5,557 bases of DNA, from the NCBI GenBank assembly GCA_003524565.1, contig DQGU01000260.1:1-5557 (forward strand), in the 5' to 3' direction. The notes below the pieces were generated by a model. The model had not been told where the DNA came from and searched no databases. It saw nothing but the letters and a program-made list of their open reading frames with translations. The DNA is from Rhodospirillaceae bacterium. GTDB taxonomy: Bacteria > Pseudomonadota > Alphaproteobacteria > Micavibrionales > UBA2020. The translations under genes were made by a program, and so were the position numbers. This document shows positions 1-5,557 of the stretch, piece after piece. Every line of letters starts with the position of its first letter. Position 1 is the stretch's first letter.

Positions 1-1
1 A

Positions 2-2605
2 GCGGAAGCCGCCGCCGCGCTCCAGCACCTCAAACTCGCCTATGGCACGCTTGAAAACGAAGCGCGCCTTGTCGAGGAAGAGCGCGTAAAATCGCAAAAC
101 CTGCTGACACAATACACCCGCGACATCGGCCACGAAACCGCGCAAAAAACCGAAGCCGGCGAAACCATCGCCCGCCTTGGCGAAGAGCGTGCATCGCTGG
201 AAGACGAAGCCGCACGTCAGGGCGAGCTGGAACAAGAAGCCGGCATCCTGCGTGACGAGCTGCAAAACACGGTCGAGCGCAGCGAAACCGAACTGACCCT
301 GCTGACCGAAGAAACCGCCGCGCAAGAAGCTGCGCGCGGCGCGGCAGAACGCCAGATTGCCGACCTCGAACGCCGCCTTGCGAACCTGCAAGCGCGTAAA
401 TCCGACCTTGAAGCGCAGCATACGCGTCTTCTTGAAAACACGCCGGCGAAGGCAGAACTAGATACCCTCGGCAGCGAGATTACATCCGCCGAAGAAACCT
501 ATGCCGCCGCAACCGCCGCGCTTGATACGGCCGAAACGGACCGCGCGTCCGCCGACCAGCGCGCACAGGAAACCGCAGACGCACTGCAAACCGTTCAGCG
601 CAGCTTTGCGCAGCTGACAGCCGAAGCCGACGCCCTGCGCCGCATCTTGCGCAACCCGCAGGAAGGCTACCAGCCGGTTATCGACGTTCTGAACGTTGAT
701 GCGGGTCTTGAAAAAGCCCTCGCCGTTGCGCTTGGCGACGACCTGCAGGCAGCACTTGATGGCAACGCGCCGATTTTCTGGCGCGAACTGCCGGAATACA
801 CCGATGCGGCATCCCTGCCCGGCAATGCACGCCCGCTGTCTATCTCCGTTCAGGGGCCGAAGGCGCTGGCGCGTATCCTGTCGCAAATCGGTATCGTTGA
901 AACAACGGCAGAAGCAGAATCTCTGATGCCGCAGCTGAAGCCCGGCCAGTGCCTCGTCACGCGTGACGGCGGTGCATGGCGCTGGGACGGCCTTGTGGTT
1001 TCGCCCGATGCCGAAAACGCAGCGGCTATCCGCCTTGAGCAGAAAAACCGCCTGGCCGACCTCGAAGCGGAAATCGACGCGCTGCAAACGCGCCTTGATG
1101 CCGCCCGCAGCGAAGCGGAAGCCGCCAAGCAAAACCGCAACGCGGCGATTGATGCCGTCGGCGCGGCACGCAGCGCCAACCGTCAGGCCGAAGAGCACCT
1201 GAACGGCCTGCGCCGCCGCCACACCGCGCTCAGCAACCAGCTGACCGAAGTCACGGCAAAGCTGTCGAGCCTCACGACCTCTATCGAGGCCGCCACGCAG
1301 GATATTGAATCCGCCGAAGCATCTTTGGGCGAAGCGCGCGGCACGCTGGCCGCCCTGCCCGAAACGACCGAAAGCCGCGAGCGTATCGCCACGCTGAAGA
1401 CCACCGTTTCGCAGCAGCGCCAGCAACTGGCCGAACAACAGGCCGTTTACGCCGACATCCGCCGCGCGGGCGAAAACCGCGCGCGCCGTCTTGCGCAAAT
1501 CGCGGGCGACGTCGAAGGATGGAACGCGCGTCTGGAGCGTGTGGCGGAGCGTCTGCTCGACCTCGAACAGCGCATTGCGCAAACGACGGCTGTTTTGGAA
1601 GACCTCTCCGGCCGCCCCGCGCGTATTCAGGCGGAACAGCAAGCCCTCCTCGGCCAGATTACCGAAGCCGAAGAGCGCCGCCAGCAAGCGGCAGACGTGC
1701 TGGTATCGACCGAAAACAACGCCAACGAGCTGCAACGCACCCTGCGCGCCGCCGAAAGCGCCCTGTCCGACGCCCGCGAAGCGCGCGCGATGGCGCAGGC
1801 CAACGTCAGCAACACGCAGCACAGCCAGTCCGGCATCGAAGCGACTATCTTCGAAAAATTCAGCTGCACCCCCGAAGAGCTGGTGGCGAAGCTGGAGCTG
1901 AACGTCGAAGAGCTGGGCGATGTTGACAGCTGGCAATCCAAGCTGGAGCGTTTGCTGCGCGAACGTGACAACATGGGCCCCGTCAACCTGCGCGCCGAAG
2001 TCGAAGCGCAGGAAATCACCGACCAGATGGGCACCATGGAAACCGAACGCGCCGACCTCGTCGCCGCTATCGACAAGCTGCGCGAAGGTATCAACAAGCT
2101 GAACAAAGAAGCGCGCGAGCGTTTGCTGGCGGCTTTCGATACCGTCAACGGCCACTTCCAGAAGCTGTTCACCCGCCTGTTCGGCGGCGGTTCGGCTTAC
2201 CTGAAGCTGGTCGAAGCGGATGATATTCTCGACTCCGGTCTTGAAATCTACGCCCAGCCGCCGGGCAAAAAGCTCACCGTTCTTTCGCTGCTGTCGGGCG
2301 GTGAACAGACGCTGACGTCTATCGCTCTTATCTTCGGCATGTTCCTCACCAACCCCGCCCCCATCTGCGTGCTGGACGAGGTTGACGCGCCGCTGGACGA
2401 AAGCAACGTTGACCGCTATTGCACACTGCTCGAAGACCTGTCGAAAGAAACCAAGACCCGCTTCATCGTCATTACCCACCACCGTATGACGATGGCGCGC
2501 ATGGACCGTCTCTATGGCGTGACCATGAGCGAGCGCGGCGTGTCGCAACTGGTTTCCGTTGACCTGAAGCAGCACGAACTGGACCTTGAAAGCCTCGCGG
2601 CGTAA
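2..2605 (+). CDS. smc: Chromosome segregation protein SMC, 5'-truncated by the window edge
   Basis: Structural maintenance of chromosomes ATPase, the core of the SMC-ScpAB condensin that loads on DNA near the origin and extrudes loops to keep sister chromosomes apart. The reading frame is open from base 2 and ends in TAA, giving 867 visible residues; the N-terminal head with Walker A (roughly 290 residues, judging from the usual ~1150) lies upstream. Visible residues 1-220 are Ala/Glu/Arg-rich coiled coil. About 222-336 is the hinge, starting GYQPVIDVLNV and containing ALGDDLQAAL and WRWDGLVV. About 337-620 is the returning coiled coil. The C-terminal head follows, with NMGPVNLRAE, LFGGGSAYLKL, the ABC signature LSGGEQ at 764-769, Walker B ICVLDEVD with D792/E793, the D-loop PLDESN, and ITHHRMTM near the switch histidine. 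The hinge and head sequences are of the alphaproteobacterial type. No frameshift is seen and all key C-terminal motifs are intact. A TTG at 647 inside the frame is an internal codon, not the start. A strong terminator follows 25 bases after the stop, so smc is the last gene of its unit. Confidence 0.97.
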   Translation, partial: AEAAAALQHLKLAYGTLENEARLVEEERVKSQNLLTQYTRDIGHETAQKTEAGETIARLGEERASLEDEAARQGELEQEAGILRDELQNTVERSETELTLLTEETAAQEAARGAAERQIADLERRLANLQARKSDLEAQHTRLLENTPAKAELDTLGSEITSAEETYAAATAALDTAETDRASADQRAQETADALQTVQRSFAQLTAEADALRRILRNPQEGYQPVIDVLNVDAGLEKALAVALGDDLQAALDGNAPIFWRELPEYTDAASLPGNARPLSISVQGPKALARILSQIGIVETTAEAESLMPQLKPGQCLVTRDGGAWRWDGLVVSPDAENAAAIRLEQKNRLADLEAEIDALQTRLDAARSEAEAAKQNRNAAIDAVGAARSANRQAEEHLNGLRRRHTALSNQLTEVTAKLSSLTTSIEAATQDIESAEASLGEARGTLAALPETTESRERIATLKTTVSQQRQQLAEQQAVYADIRRAGENRARRLAQIAGDVEGWNARLERVAERLLDLEQRIAQTTAVLEDLSGRPARIQAEQQALLGQITEAEERRQQAADVLVSTENNANELQRTLRAAESALSDAREARAMAQANVSNTQHSQSGIEATIFEKFSCTPEELVAKLELNVEELGDVDSWQSKLERLLRERDNMGPVNLRAEVEAQEITDQMGTMETERADLVAAIDKLREGINKLNKEARERLLAAFDTVNGHFQKLFTRLFGGGSAYLKLVEADDILDSGLEIYAQPPGKKLTVLSLLSGGEQTLTSIALIFGMFLTNPAPICVLDEVDAPLDESNVDRYCTLLEDLSKETKTRFIVITHHRMTMARMDRLYGVTMSERGVSQLVSVDLKQHELDLESLAA

Positions 2606-2630
2606 AACCGCAGCCGCCTTTCAGGCACAA

Positions 2631-2664
2631 GAAAAGCCCGCCGCTTGGCGGGTTTTTCTTTTTT
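2631..2664 (+). terminator. Rho-independent terminator of smc
   Basis: A 12-bp hairpin pairs 2631-2642 with 2647-2658 around a GCTT tetraloop. The core is six G-C pairs (GCCCGCC facing GGCGGGT, with one G-T pair below), extended by A-T pairs and a closing G-C pair. The T-rich run continues to 2664. It begins 26 bases after the smc stop, in the right orientation to end smc transcription. On the opposite strand the T tract is short, and no minus-strand gene converges here, so it probably acts in one direction only. Confidence 0.93.
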
Positions 2665-2682
2665 AAACGGTTGATAAAGTTC

Positions 2683-2716
2683 ATTTTAACCAAATATTAC
2701 CAGAATATGTTAAAAT
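2683..2716. repeat. Interrupted inverted repeat in the promoter region
   Basis: ATTTTAAC at 2683-2690 is the exact reverse complement of GTTAAAAT at 2709-2716. Between them, ATATT at 2694-2698 matches AATAT at 2704-2708 across a 5-base centre, with a 3-base CAA interruption on the left side only. The right arm coincides with the proposed -10, so a dimeric protein bound here could block or modulate transcription. As RNA it would form only a weak A-T hairpin with no downstream T tract, so a terminator role is unlikely. In AT-rich DNA such symmetry can also arise by chance. Confidence 0.4.
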
Positions 2717-2740
2717 TCACTGTGCATCGGATTCACGGGG
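2684..2740 (+). promoter_or_regulatory. Putative promoter and weak ribosome binding site of the metallopeptidase gene, with CtrA-like box
   Basis: This AT-rich stretch stands out from its GC-rich surroundings and lies directly before the 2745 start. Seen in the sequence: an extended -10 TGTTAAAAT (TG at 2708-2709, hexamer TAAAAT at 2711-2716, 5 of 6 to TATAAT) and no good sigma70 -35 at 17 bases. Where the -35 would be, 2686-2700 reads TTAA-N7-TTAC, 7 of 8 fixed bases of the CtrA box TTAA-N7-TTAA. CtrA-activated promoters of Alphaproteobacteria typically replace the -35 with such a box. Transcription would start near 2723, giving a leader of about 22 bases. A GATTC at 2730-2734 is a possible CcrM site. 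The Shine-Dalgarno is only GGGG at 2737-2740, four bases from the ATG, so initiation may be weak. An alternative sigma70 pair is TTGATA at 2671-2676 with TATTAC at 2695-2700, 18 bases apart. Confidence 0.45.
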
Positions 2741-2744
2741 ATTT

Positions 2745-4559
2745 ATGGGCATTTTAGGACGCATATTCGGCCAGTCGGCGCGGAAAAACTTCTTTCCGCC
2801 ACCGCCCGCCGACGCCCCGCCGCAGCCGGAGGGCTATTGGAACATCATCGTCGATGAAAACGGCGAGCGTGTGACCGACCGCCCCGCCGCCGCCACAGAT
2901 TTTATTGCCCGCCGCCCCGTTGAATATATCGACGGCGGCACGGAGCCTGCGTTTAAAAAAGACCCGCGCCAGAGCGAAACCCAAAACGCGCAGGCGATGG
3001 TCGATTACGAAATCAGAAACAGCAAAAACCGCGAGCATTTGCAAAAAGCCGTCTTCCTGCTGTCGCAGACAGATGACGGCGTGCGGCTTTTGCAAAAAGC
3101 GAAGGAAATGAAATTTACGCTGGTCTTCGATAGTGAATCCTGCGCCGAAATGAACGCCGTCGGGCTTTGCGATTACGCGAACAAGAAAATTCCGCTGGCC
3201 GAAGGCCGCAGCGCCGCCGAAGTTGCGCTGACGCTGAAACATGAACTGCAACACATGGAAGACATCAGCCGCGGCATGGCATACGACCTCAGCGATACGC
3301 CGCGCAACGCCATACTGGTCAACCGCGCGCTTGAAGGCAACGCCCGCGTATCCGAAGCAGTTGCGGCGGCGGAGGCGATGATGGGCTCCCCCCACGGCCC
3401 TGCGCGGCAATTCCGCACCGCTGCGCTTTTCAATTGCATGTGGAATAAAAACCCCGAAATCGCCAAAGAAGCCGATGCCGCCATGCCCGATGCTGCGGCG
3501 GGGAAATGGACACAATTTGCGGCCAAAGTCCTGCCCGCTTATTTCCGCGAAACCGCCACGCTCGCTTATTACGATAACAATTACTACAAATACATCGACA
3601 AATTCGTGCCCGATGTGTCGAACTCCATCCAACAGGCCAAAAACGGCGATTACCAGCACCGCGCCGCACATCACCGCCGCGTGGAGCAAACACGCAACAA
3701 CGCCAATACGCTATTCACGCGCGACCGCTGGACGCCGGAAAAACTCGCAGGGCTGCTCACCATCCGCGGCCTGCCTTATATGCAGGATATGGGCAAGAAA
3801 GGCTTTTCACTGGCCAGCGACGCCGCCGTGGCGCTGACAGAAAAAGCGCCCGCGCTATTTGAAAAACTGAAAAAGAATATTCAAACCGTACTGCCCGAAA
3901 GCGACAAGCCCGCGCAGCTCGACCTGCCTGTGGCAAAAGTGGAAAAACCAGCCGTTCCTGCTGCGAACCCTTATGCCCGCCACGCCTCGAAGCTGGAGCC
4001 TGAAACGGAATTCGCCGTCATTCGTCTGCCGAACCGTGTGGATGGCAGCAAACTTACAAACGGCATGCGTTCCCACGAAAGCACGACGCAGCTGTTCGGC
4101 GATATCATGAAAAATATGAATACCGGCGGCACCCAAACCGACCGTATTAATTACAGCGTCGGCCAATACCTGCACCATAACCGGGGCGTCGCCAATGTGC
4201 GCGGCCTTGTCGGCAATTTGCTGCGAGCGGGATTGATAGCCCCCCTTGGCGCATTTCCGGAGGAATATACATTCGACCTTTGCAAACGCGTGATGCTGAG
4301 CGTACGCGAACACAATGGCCGCCCCGCCGATGTCAGCCCGCATGAACTCAAGCTCCTCGACCACTGGCAGCAGATGAAAGACAAAGGCCTCGACCCCATG
4401 TGGATTGACGCGCCTAACAAGCAGGCATCGTGGGTCGCGCGGCCGACACATCACAAAGACGTTTATGCGGAGATGCTGCTTTCAGCACTCAAAGACAACC
4501 GCGCGGTGACCCAGACGCTCGCAACCGCGCAAAGCCGCCCCGCCGCAGGCGCAAAATAA
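2745..4559 (+). CDS. Putative cytoplasmic zinc metallopeptidase (DUF6782-like) with unknown C-terminal region
   Basis: A 604-residue protein. Residues 1-75 are low-complexity with a PPPP stretch, and there is no hydrophobic signal segment, so it probably stays in the cytoplasm unless exported by another route. About 85-330 looks like a peptidase domain: a helix with LLSQTDDGVRLL near 105-116, a strand FTLVFDSES from 124, CDYANKKIPLAEG near 142-154, and the zinc motif HELQH (H166, E167, H170) in LTLKHELQHMED. HExxH supplies two zinc ligands and the catalytic glutamate. E197 in ALEGNARVSEA, 27 residues on, is the likely third ligand by analogy with gluzincins (inference). The family label DUF6782, putative metallopeptidase, is from memory of that layout. 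A basic, lysine- and proline-rich linker around 370-415 leads to residues 416-604, which I do not recognise. The start is the first in-frame ATG, behind a weak GGGG. The gene appears monocistronic, between the smc terminator and a 106-base gap. Substrate and role cannot be read from the sequence. Confidence 0.85.
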   Translation: MGILGRIFGQSARKNFFPPPPADAPPQPEGYWNIIVDENGERVTDRPAAATDFIARRPVEYIDGGTEPAFKKDPRQSETQNAQAMVDYEIRNSKNREHLQKAVFLLSQTDDGVRLLQKAKEMKFTLVFDSESCAEMNAVGLCDYANKKIPLAEGRSAAEVALTLKHELQHMEDISRGMAYDLSDTPRNAILVNRALEGNARVSEAVAAAEAMMGSPHGPARQFRTAALFNCMWNKNPEIAKEADAAMPDAAAGKWTQFAAKVLPAYFRETATLAYYDNNYYKYIDKFVPDVSNSIQQAKNGDYQHRAAHHRRVEQTRNNANTLFTRDRWTPEKLAGLLTIRGLPYMQDMGKKGFSLASDAAVALTEKAPALFEKLKKNIQTVLPESDKPAQLDLPVAKVEKPAVPAANPYARHASKLEPETEFAVIRLPNRVDGSKLTNGMRSHESTTQLFGDIMKNMNTGGTQTDRINYSVGQYLHHNRGVANVRGLVGNLLRAGLIAPLGAFPEEYTFDLCKRVMLSVREHNGRPADVSPHELKLLDHWQQMKDKGLDPMWIDAPNKQASWVARPTHHKDVYAEMLLSALKDNRAVTQTLATAQSRPAAGAK

Positions 4560-4583
4560 AACCCTGTTTTTAAAAGGAATTTT

Positions 4584-4606
4584 TTATCAGCGCCGCTGAT
4601 AATTTT
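4584..4606 (+). terminator. Hairpin after the metallopeptidase gene, possible weak terminator
   Basis: A perfect 8-bp stem pairs TTATCAGC (4584-4591) with GCTGATAA (4595-4602) around a 3-base loop GCC, followed by TTTT at 4603-4606. The stem starts 25 bases after the stop codon. It is AT-rich at the base and its T tract is short, so termination would be partial at best. A short palindrome binding a regulator of the next gene is an alternative reading. It is the only terminator-like element in the 4560-4665 gap. A further 6-bp hairpin (4617-4622 with 4629-4634) lies just downstream and may sit in the leader of the next gene. Confidence 0.4.
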
Positions 4607-4665
4607 GCGCTATTCTGTGGGCAGAGTCGCCCGCGCCCCCGCAGCGCCGCGACGGGAGAAACGCA

Positions 4666-5088
4666 ATGAAACAAAACCGCCCCAAACATACCCTTTTCGT
4701 CTGCCTGCTGCTGGCGGTATGTGCCTTTGGCCTTTCCGTTCAAGGCCGCAGCGCGCTTGGCTCCGGCAATTACGGCGCCCTGCCCGTATGCGAAATCCGC
4801 GGCACGGTCGAGGATGTAAAGACCGTTAGAACAGCGCACATTCCCTCGCCGCTGGATGAAGGCGAAACGCATATCTCGGTGCAAATCGAAGACCGCAAGG
4901 CGCGCTATGGCGACAGCATCCCCTGCACGCGCCTGACGCTCAGCGAAGAAACACGCACCTATAAGCTTTGCAGCCAGAGCGCGCTTGAACCAGGCGATAA
5001 AATCGGCGGCACCGAAGCCTCCGCCACAGGCCCCAAATCGCCCGTGGGCTGCCTGTTCGACCTTGTGGTTCTGTCGCATAACAACTAA
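4666..5088 (+). CDS. Small secreted protein with four cysteines, function unknown
   Basis: A 140-residue protein I do not recognise. Residues 1-30 form a classical signal peptide: basic start (K2, R5, K7), hydrophobic core 9-25 (TLFVCLLLAVCAFGLSV), then QGRSA with likely signal peptidase I cleavage near 28-30. C13 and C19 lack a convincing lipobox, since the positions around them do not read L-[AS]-[GA]-C, so a lipoprotein is less likely. The mature part of about 110 residues has four cysteines (C42, C87, C102, C129), an even number suited to two disulfides in the periplasm. Alternating strands such as CEIRGTVEDVK, HISVQIED, and the turn LEPGDKIGGTEA suggest a small beta-barrel, perhaps OB-like (inference). 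The start is well supported by GGGAG at 4654-4658, seven bases upstream. No terminator separates it from trhO 61 bases downstream, so co-transcription is possible. Confidence 0.8.
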   Translation: MKQNRPKHTLFVCLLLAVCAFGLSVQGRSALGSGNYGALPVCEIRGTVEDVKTVRTAHIPSPLDEGETHISVQIEDRKARYGDSIPCTRLTLSEETRTYKLCSQSALEPGDKIGGTEASATGPKSPVGCLFDLVVLSHNN

Positions 5089-5136
5089 CACATAAAAATA
5101 ATGAAATCGGCTTCGTGCTGGCGTAGGATGCGCAGC

Positions 5137-5142
5137 GGAGGA
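5137..5142 (+). promoter_or_regulatory. Strong ribosome binding site fixing the trhO start
   Basis: GGAGGA at 5137-5142 is a near-perfect Shine-Dalgarno with seven bases to the ATG at 5150. This selects 5150 over the out-of-frame ATG at 5128 and matches the expected N-terminus of the family. Confidence 0.8.
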
Positions 5143-5149
5143 TATACCC

Positions 5150-5557
5150 ATGACCGCATTCGTTGTTGCCGCGCTTTATAAATTCGCCACGATTGAAAAT
5201 ATCGAACAGGTGCAGTCCGAATTGCGCCGCGTTTGCGATGAAAACGGCATTTGCGGGACGCTGCTGATTGCGCACGAAGGCATCAACGGCACGGTTGCCG
5301 GCAGCCGCAGCGGCATCGATGCGCTGCTCCATCACATCCGCCGTTACCCGGGATTGCAGGATTTGGAACATAAGGAATCTTTGGCGAGCGAGCAGCCGTT
5401 TTACCGCATGAAAGTGCGCCTGAAAAAAGAAATCGTCACCATCGGCCTGCCGGACGTTGACCCGAATGAAATCGTCGGCACATACGTCTCGCCGCAGAAA
5501 TGGAACGACGTGATTTCAGACCCCGATACCGTGGTCATCGACACGCGCAACGATTAC
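5150..5557 (+). CDS. trhO: tRNA uridine(34) hydroxylase TrhO (YceA/UPF0176), N-terminal part, cut by the window end
   Basis: TrhO introduces the hydroxyl of 5-hydroxyuridine at wobble position U34 of certain tRNAs in an oxygen-dependent reaction in the cytoplasm. The frame is open from ATG 5150 to the window end, 136 of roughly 300-350 expected residues. The N-terminal family domain (about 1-110) shows the hallmark HEGINGTVAG at about 42-51, then FYRMKVRLKKEIVTIGLP at about 84-101 and GTYVSPQKWNDVI at about 109-121. The rhodanese-like domain begins with DPDTVVIDTRNDY at the very end. The catalytic cysteine loop of the rhodanese domain lies outside the window and cannot be checked. The 61-base gap upstream has no terminator and no convincing promoter, so the gene may be read through from the small secreted protein gene, although the strong ribosome binding site gives it independent translation. 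Confidence 0.95.
   Translation, partial: MTAFVVAALYKFATIENIEQVQSELRRVCDENGICGTLLIAHEGINGTVAGSRSGIDALLHHIRRYPGLQDLEHKESLASEQPFYRMKVRLKKEIVTIGLPDVDPNEIVGTYVSPQKWNDVISDPDTVVIDTRNDY

Noticed and set aside
647..649. TTG as a possible start of smc
   Set aside because: The frame is open to the window's left edge and encodes coiled coil continuous with the hinge. The TTG is a leucine codon at the arm-hinge junction.
458..2575. A 705-codon open frame on the minus strand, antisense to smc
   Set aside because: It lies wholly opposite a clear smc reading frame with intact motifs. Its length follows from the GC-rich codon bias of the Ala/Glu/Arg-rich coiled coil. The translated sequence is repetitive Arg/Gly/Phe/Gln-rich with no recognisable domain.
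2754..3689. A 311-codon open frame on the minus strand, antisense to the metallopeptidase gene
   Set aside because: It is a mirror of the coding bias of the + strand gene, which has a zinc motif, a ribosome binding site and an upstream promoter region. The antisense product shows no coherent domain.
4557..4571. A short AAAAC/GTTTT hairpin at the metallopeptidase stop codon as terminator
   Set aside because: Only a 5-bp, almost all A-T stem overlapping the stop codon. It is too weak to call.
4584..4616. A sigma70 promoter for the small secreted protein (TTATCA at 4584 with TATTCT at 4611)
   Set aside because: Both hexamers match only 4 of 6 bases and the spacing is 21 bases, outside the usual range.
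5063..5129. A promoter for trhO in or before the 61-base gap
   Set aside because: Candidate hexamers (TAAAAA at 5093, TAGGAT at 5124) have no -35 partner at acceptable spacing, so no promoter can be supported.

Overview
The window is GC-rich (about 60% by eye) and all four genes lie on the + strand. It looks like chromosomal DNA of an alphaproteobacterium. The main support is the SMC protein, whose hinge and C-terminal head read like alphaproteobacterial SMC (for example LTNPAPICVLDEVDAPLD around Walker B, and the PGQ-LVTRDGGAWRWDG stretch of the hinge). A CtrA-like box and sparse GANTC sites that recur in the intergenic regions fit the same class. The metallopeptidase resembles what I recall as the DUF6782 family, which I associate with Micavibrio-like and related uncultured Alphaproteobacteria, but that finer placement is a guess. 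I see no insertion sequences, phage genes, CRISPR arrays, tRNAs or rRNAs.

Layout. Bases 1-2605 hold the C-terminal three quarters of smc: the end of the first coiled-coil arm, the hinge, the second arm, and the ATPase head half with signature motif and Walker B. A strong intrinsic terminator follows (2631-2664) and isolates smc from what lies downstream. The 139-base gap up to 2744 also carries a plausible promoter region for the next gene, with an extended -10, a CtrA-like TTAA-N7-TTAC box at the -35 position, an inverted repeat and a GATTC site. Bases 2745-4559 encode a 604-residue putative zinc metallopeptidase with an HELQH motif, no export signal and a long C-terminal part I do not recognise. 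A 106-base gap with an 8-bp hairpin leads to a 140-residue secreted protein with four cysteines in its mature part (4666-5088). After 61 bases without a terminator comes the start of trhO (5150 to the window end), the tRNA U34 hydroxylase with a rhodanese domain, cut off by the window edge.

How the genes relate. smc forms its own transcription unit end. The metallopeptidase seems to be separately transcribed, possibly under cell-cycle control if the CtrA-like box is real. The small secreted protein and trhO may be co-transcribed, but their functions show no clear link. Nothing here forms an obvious multi-gene system. The least described items are the metallopeptidase with its C-terminal extension and promoter, and the small four-cysteine secreted protein.
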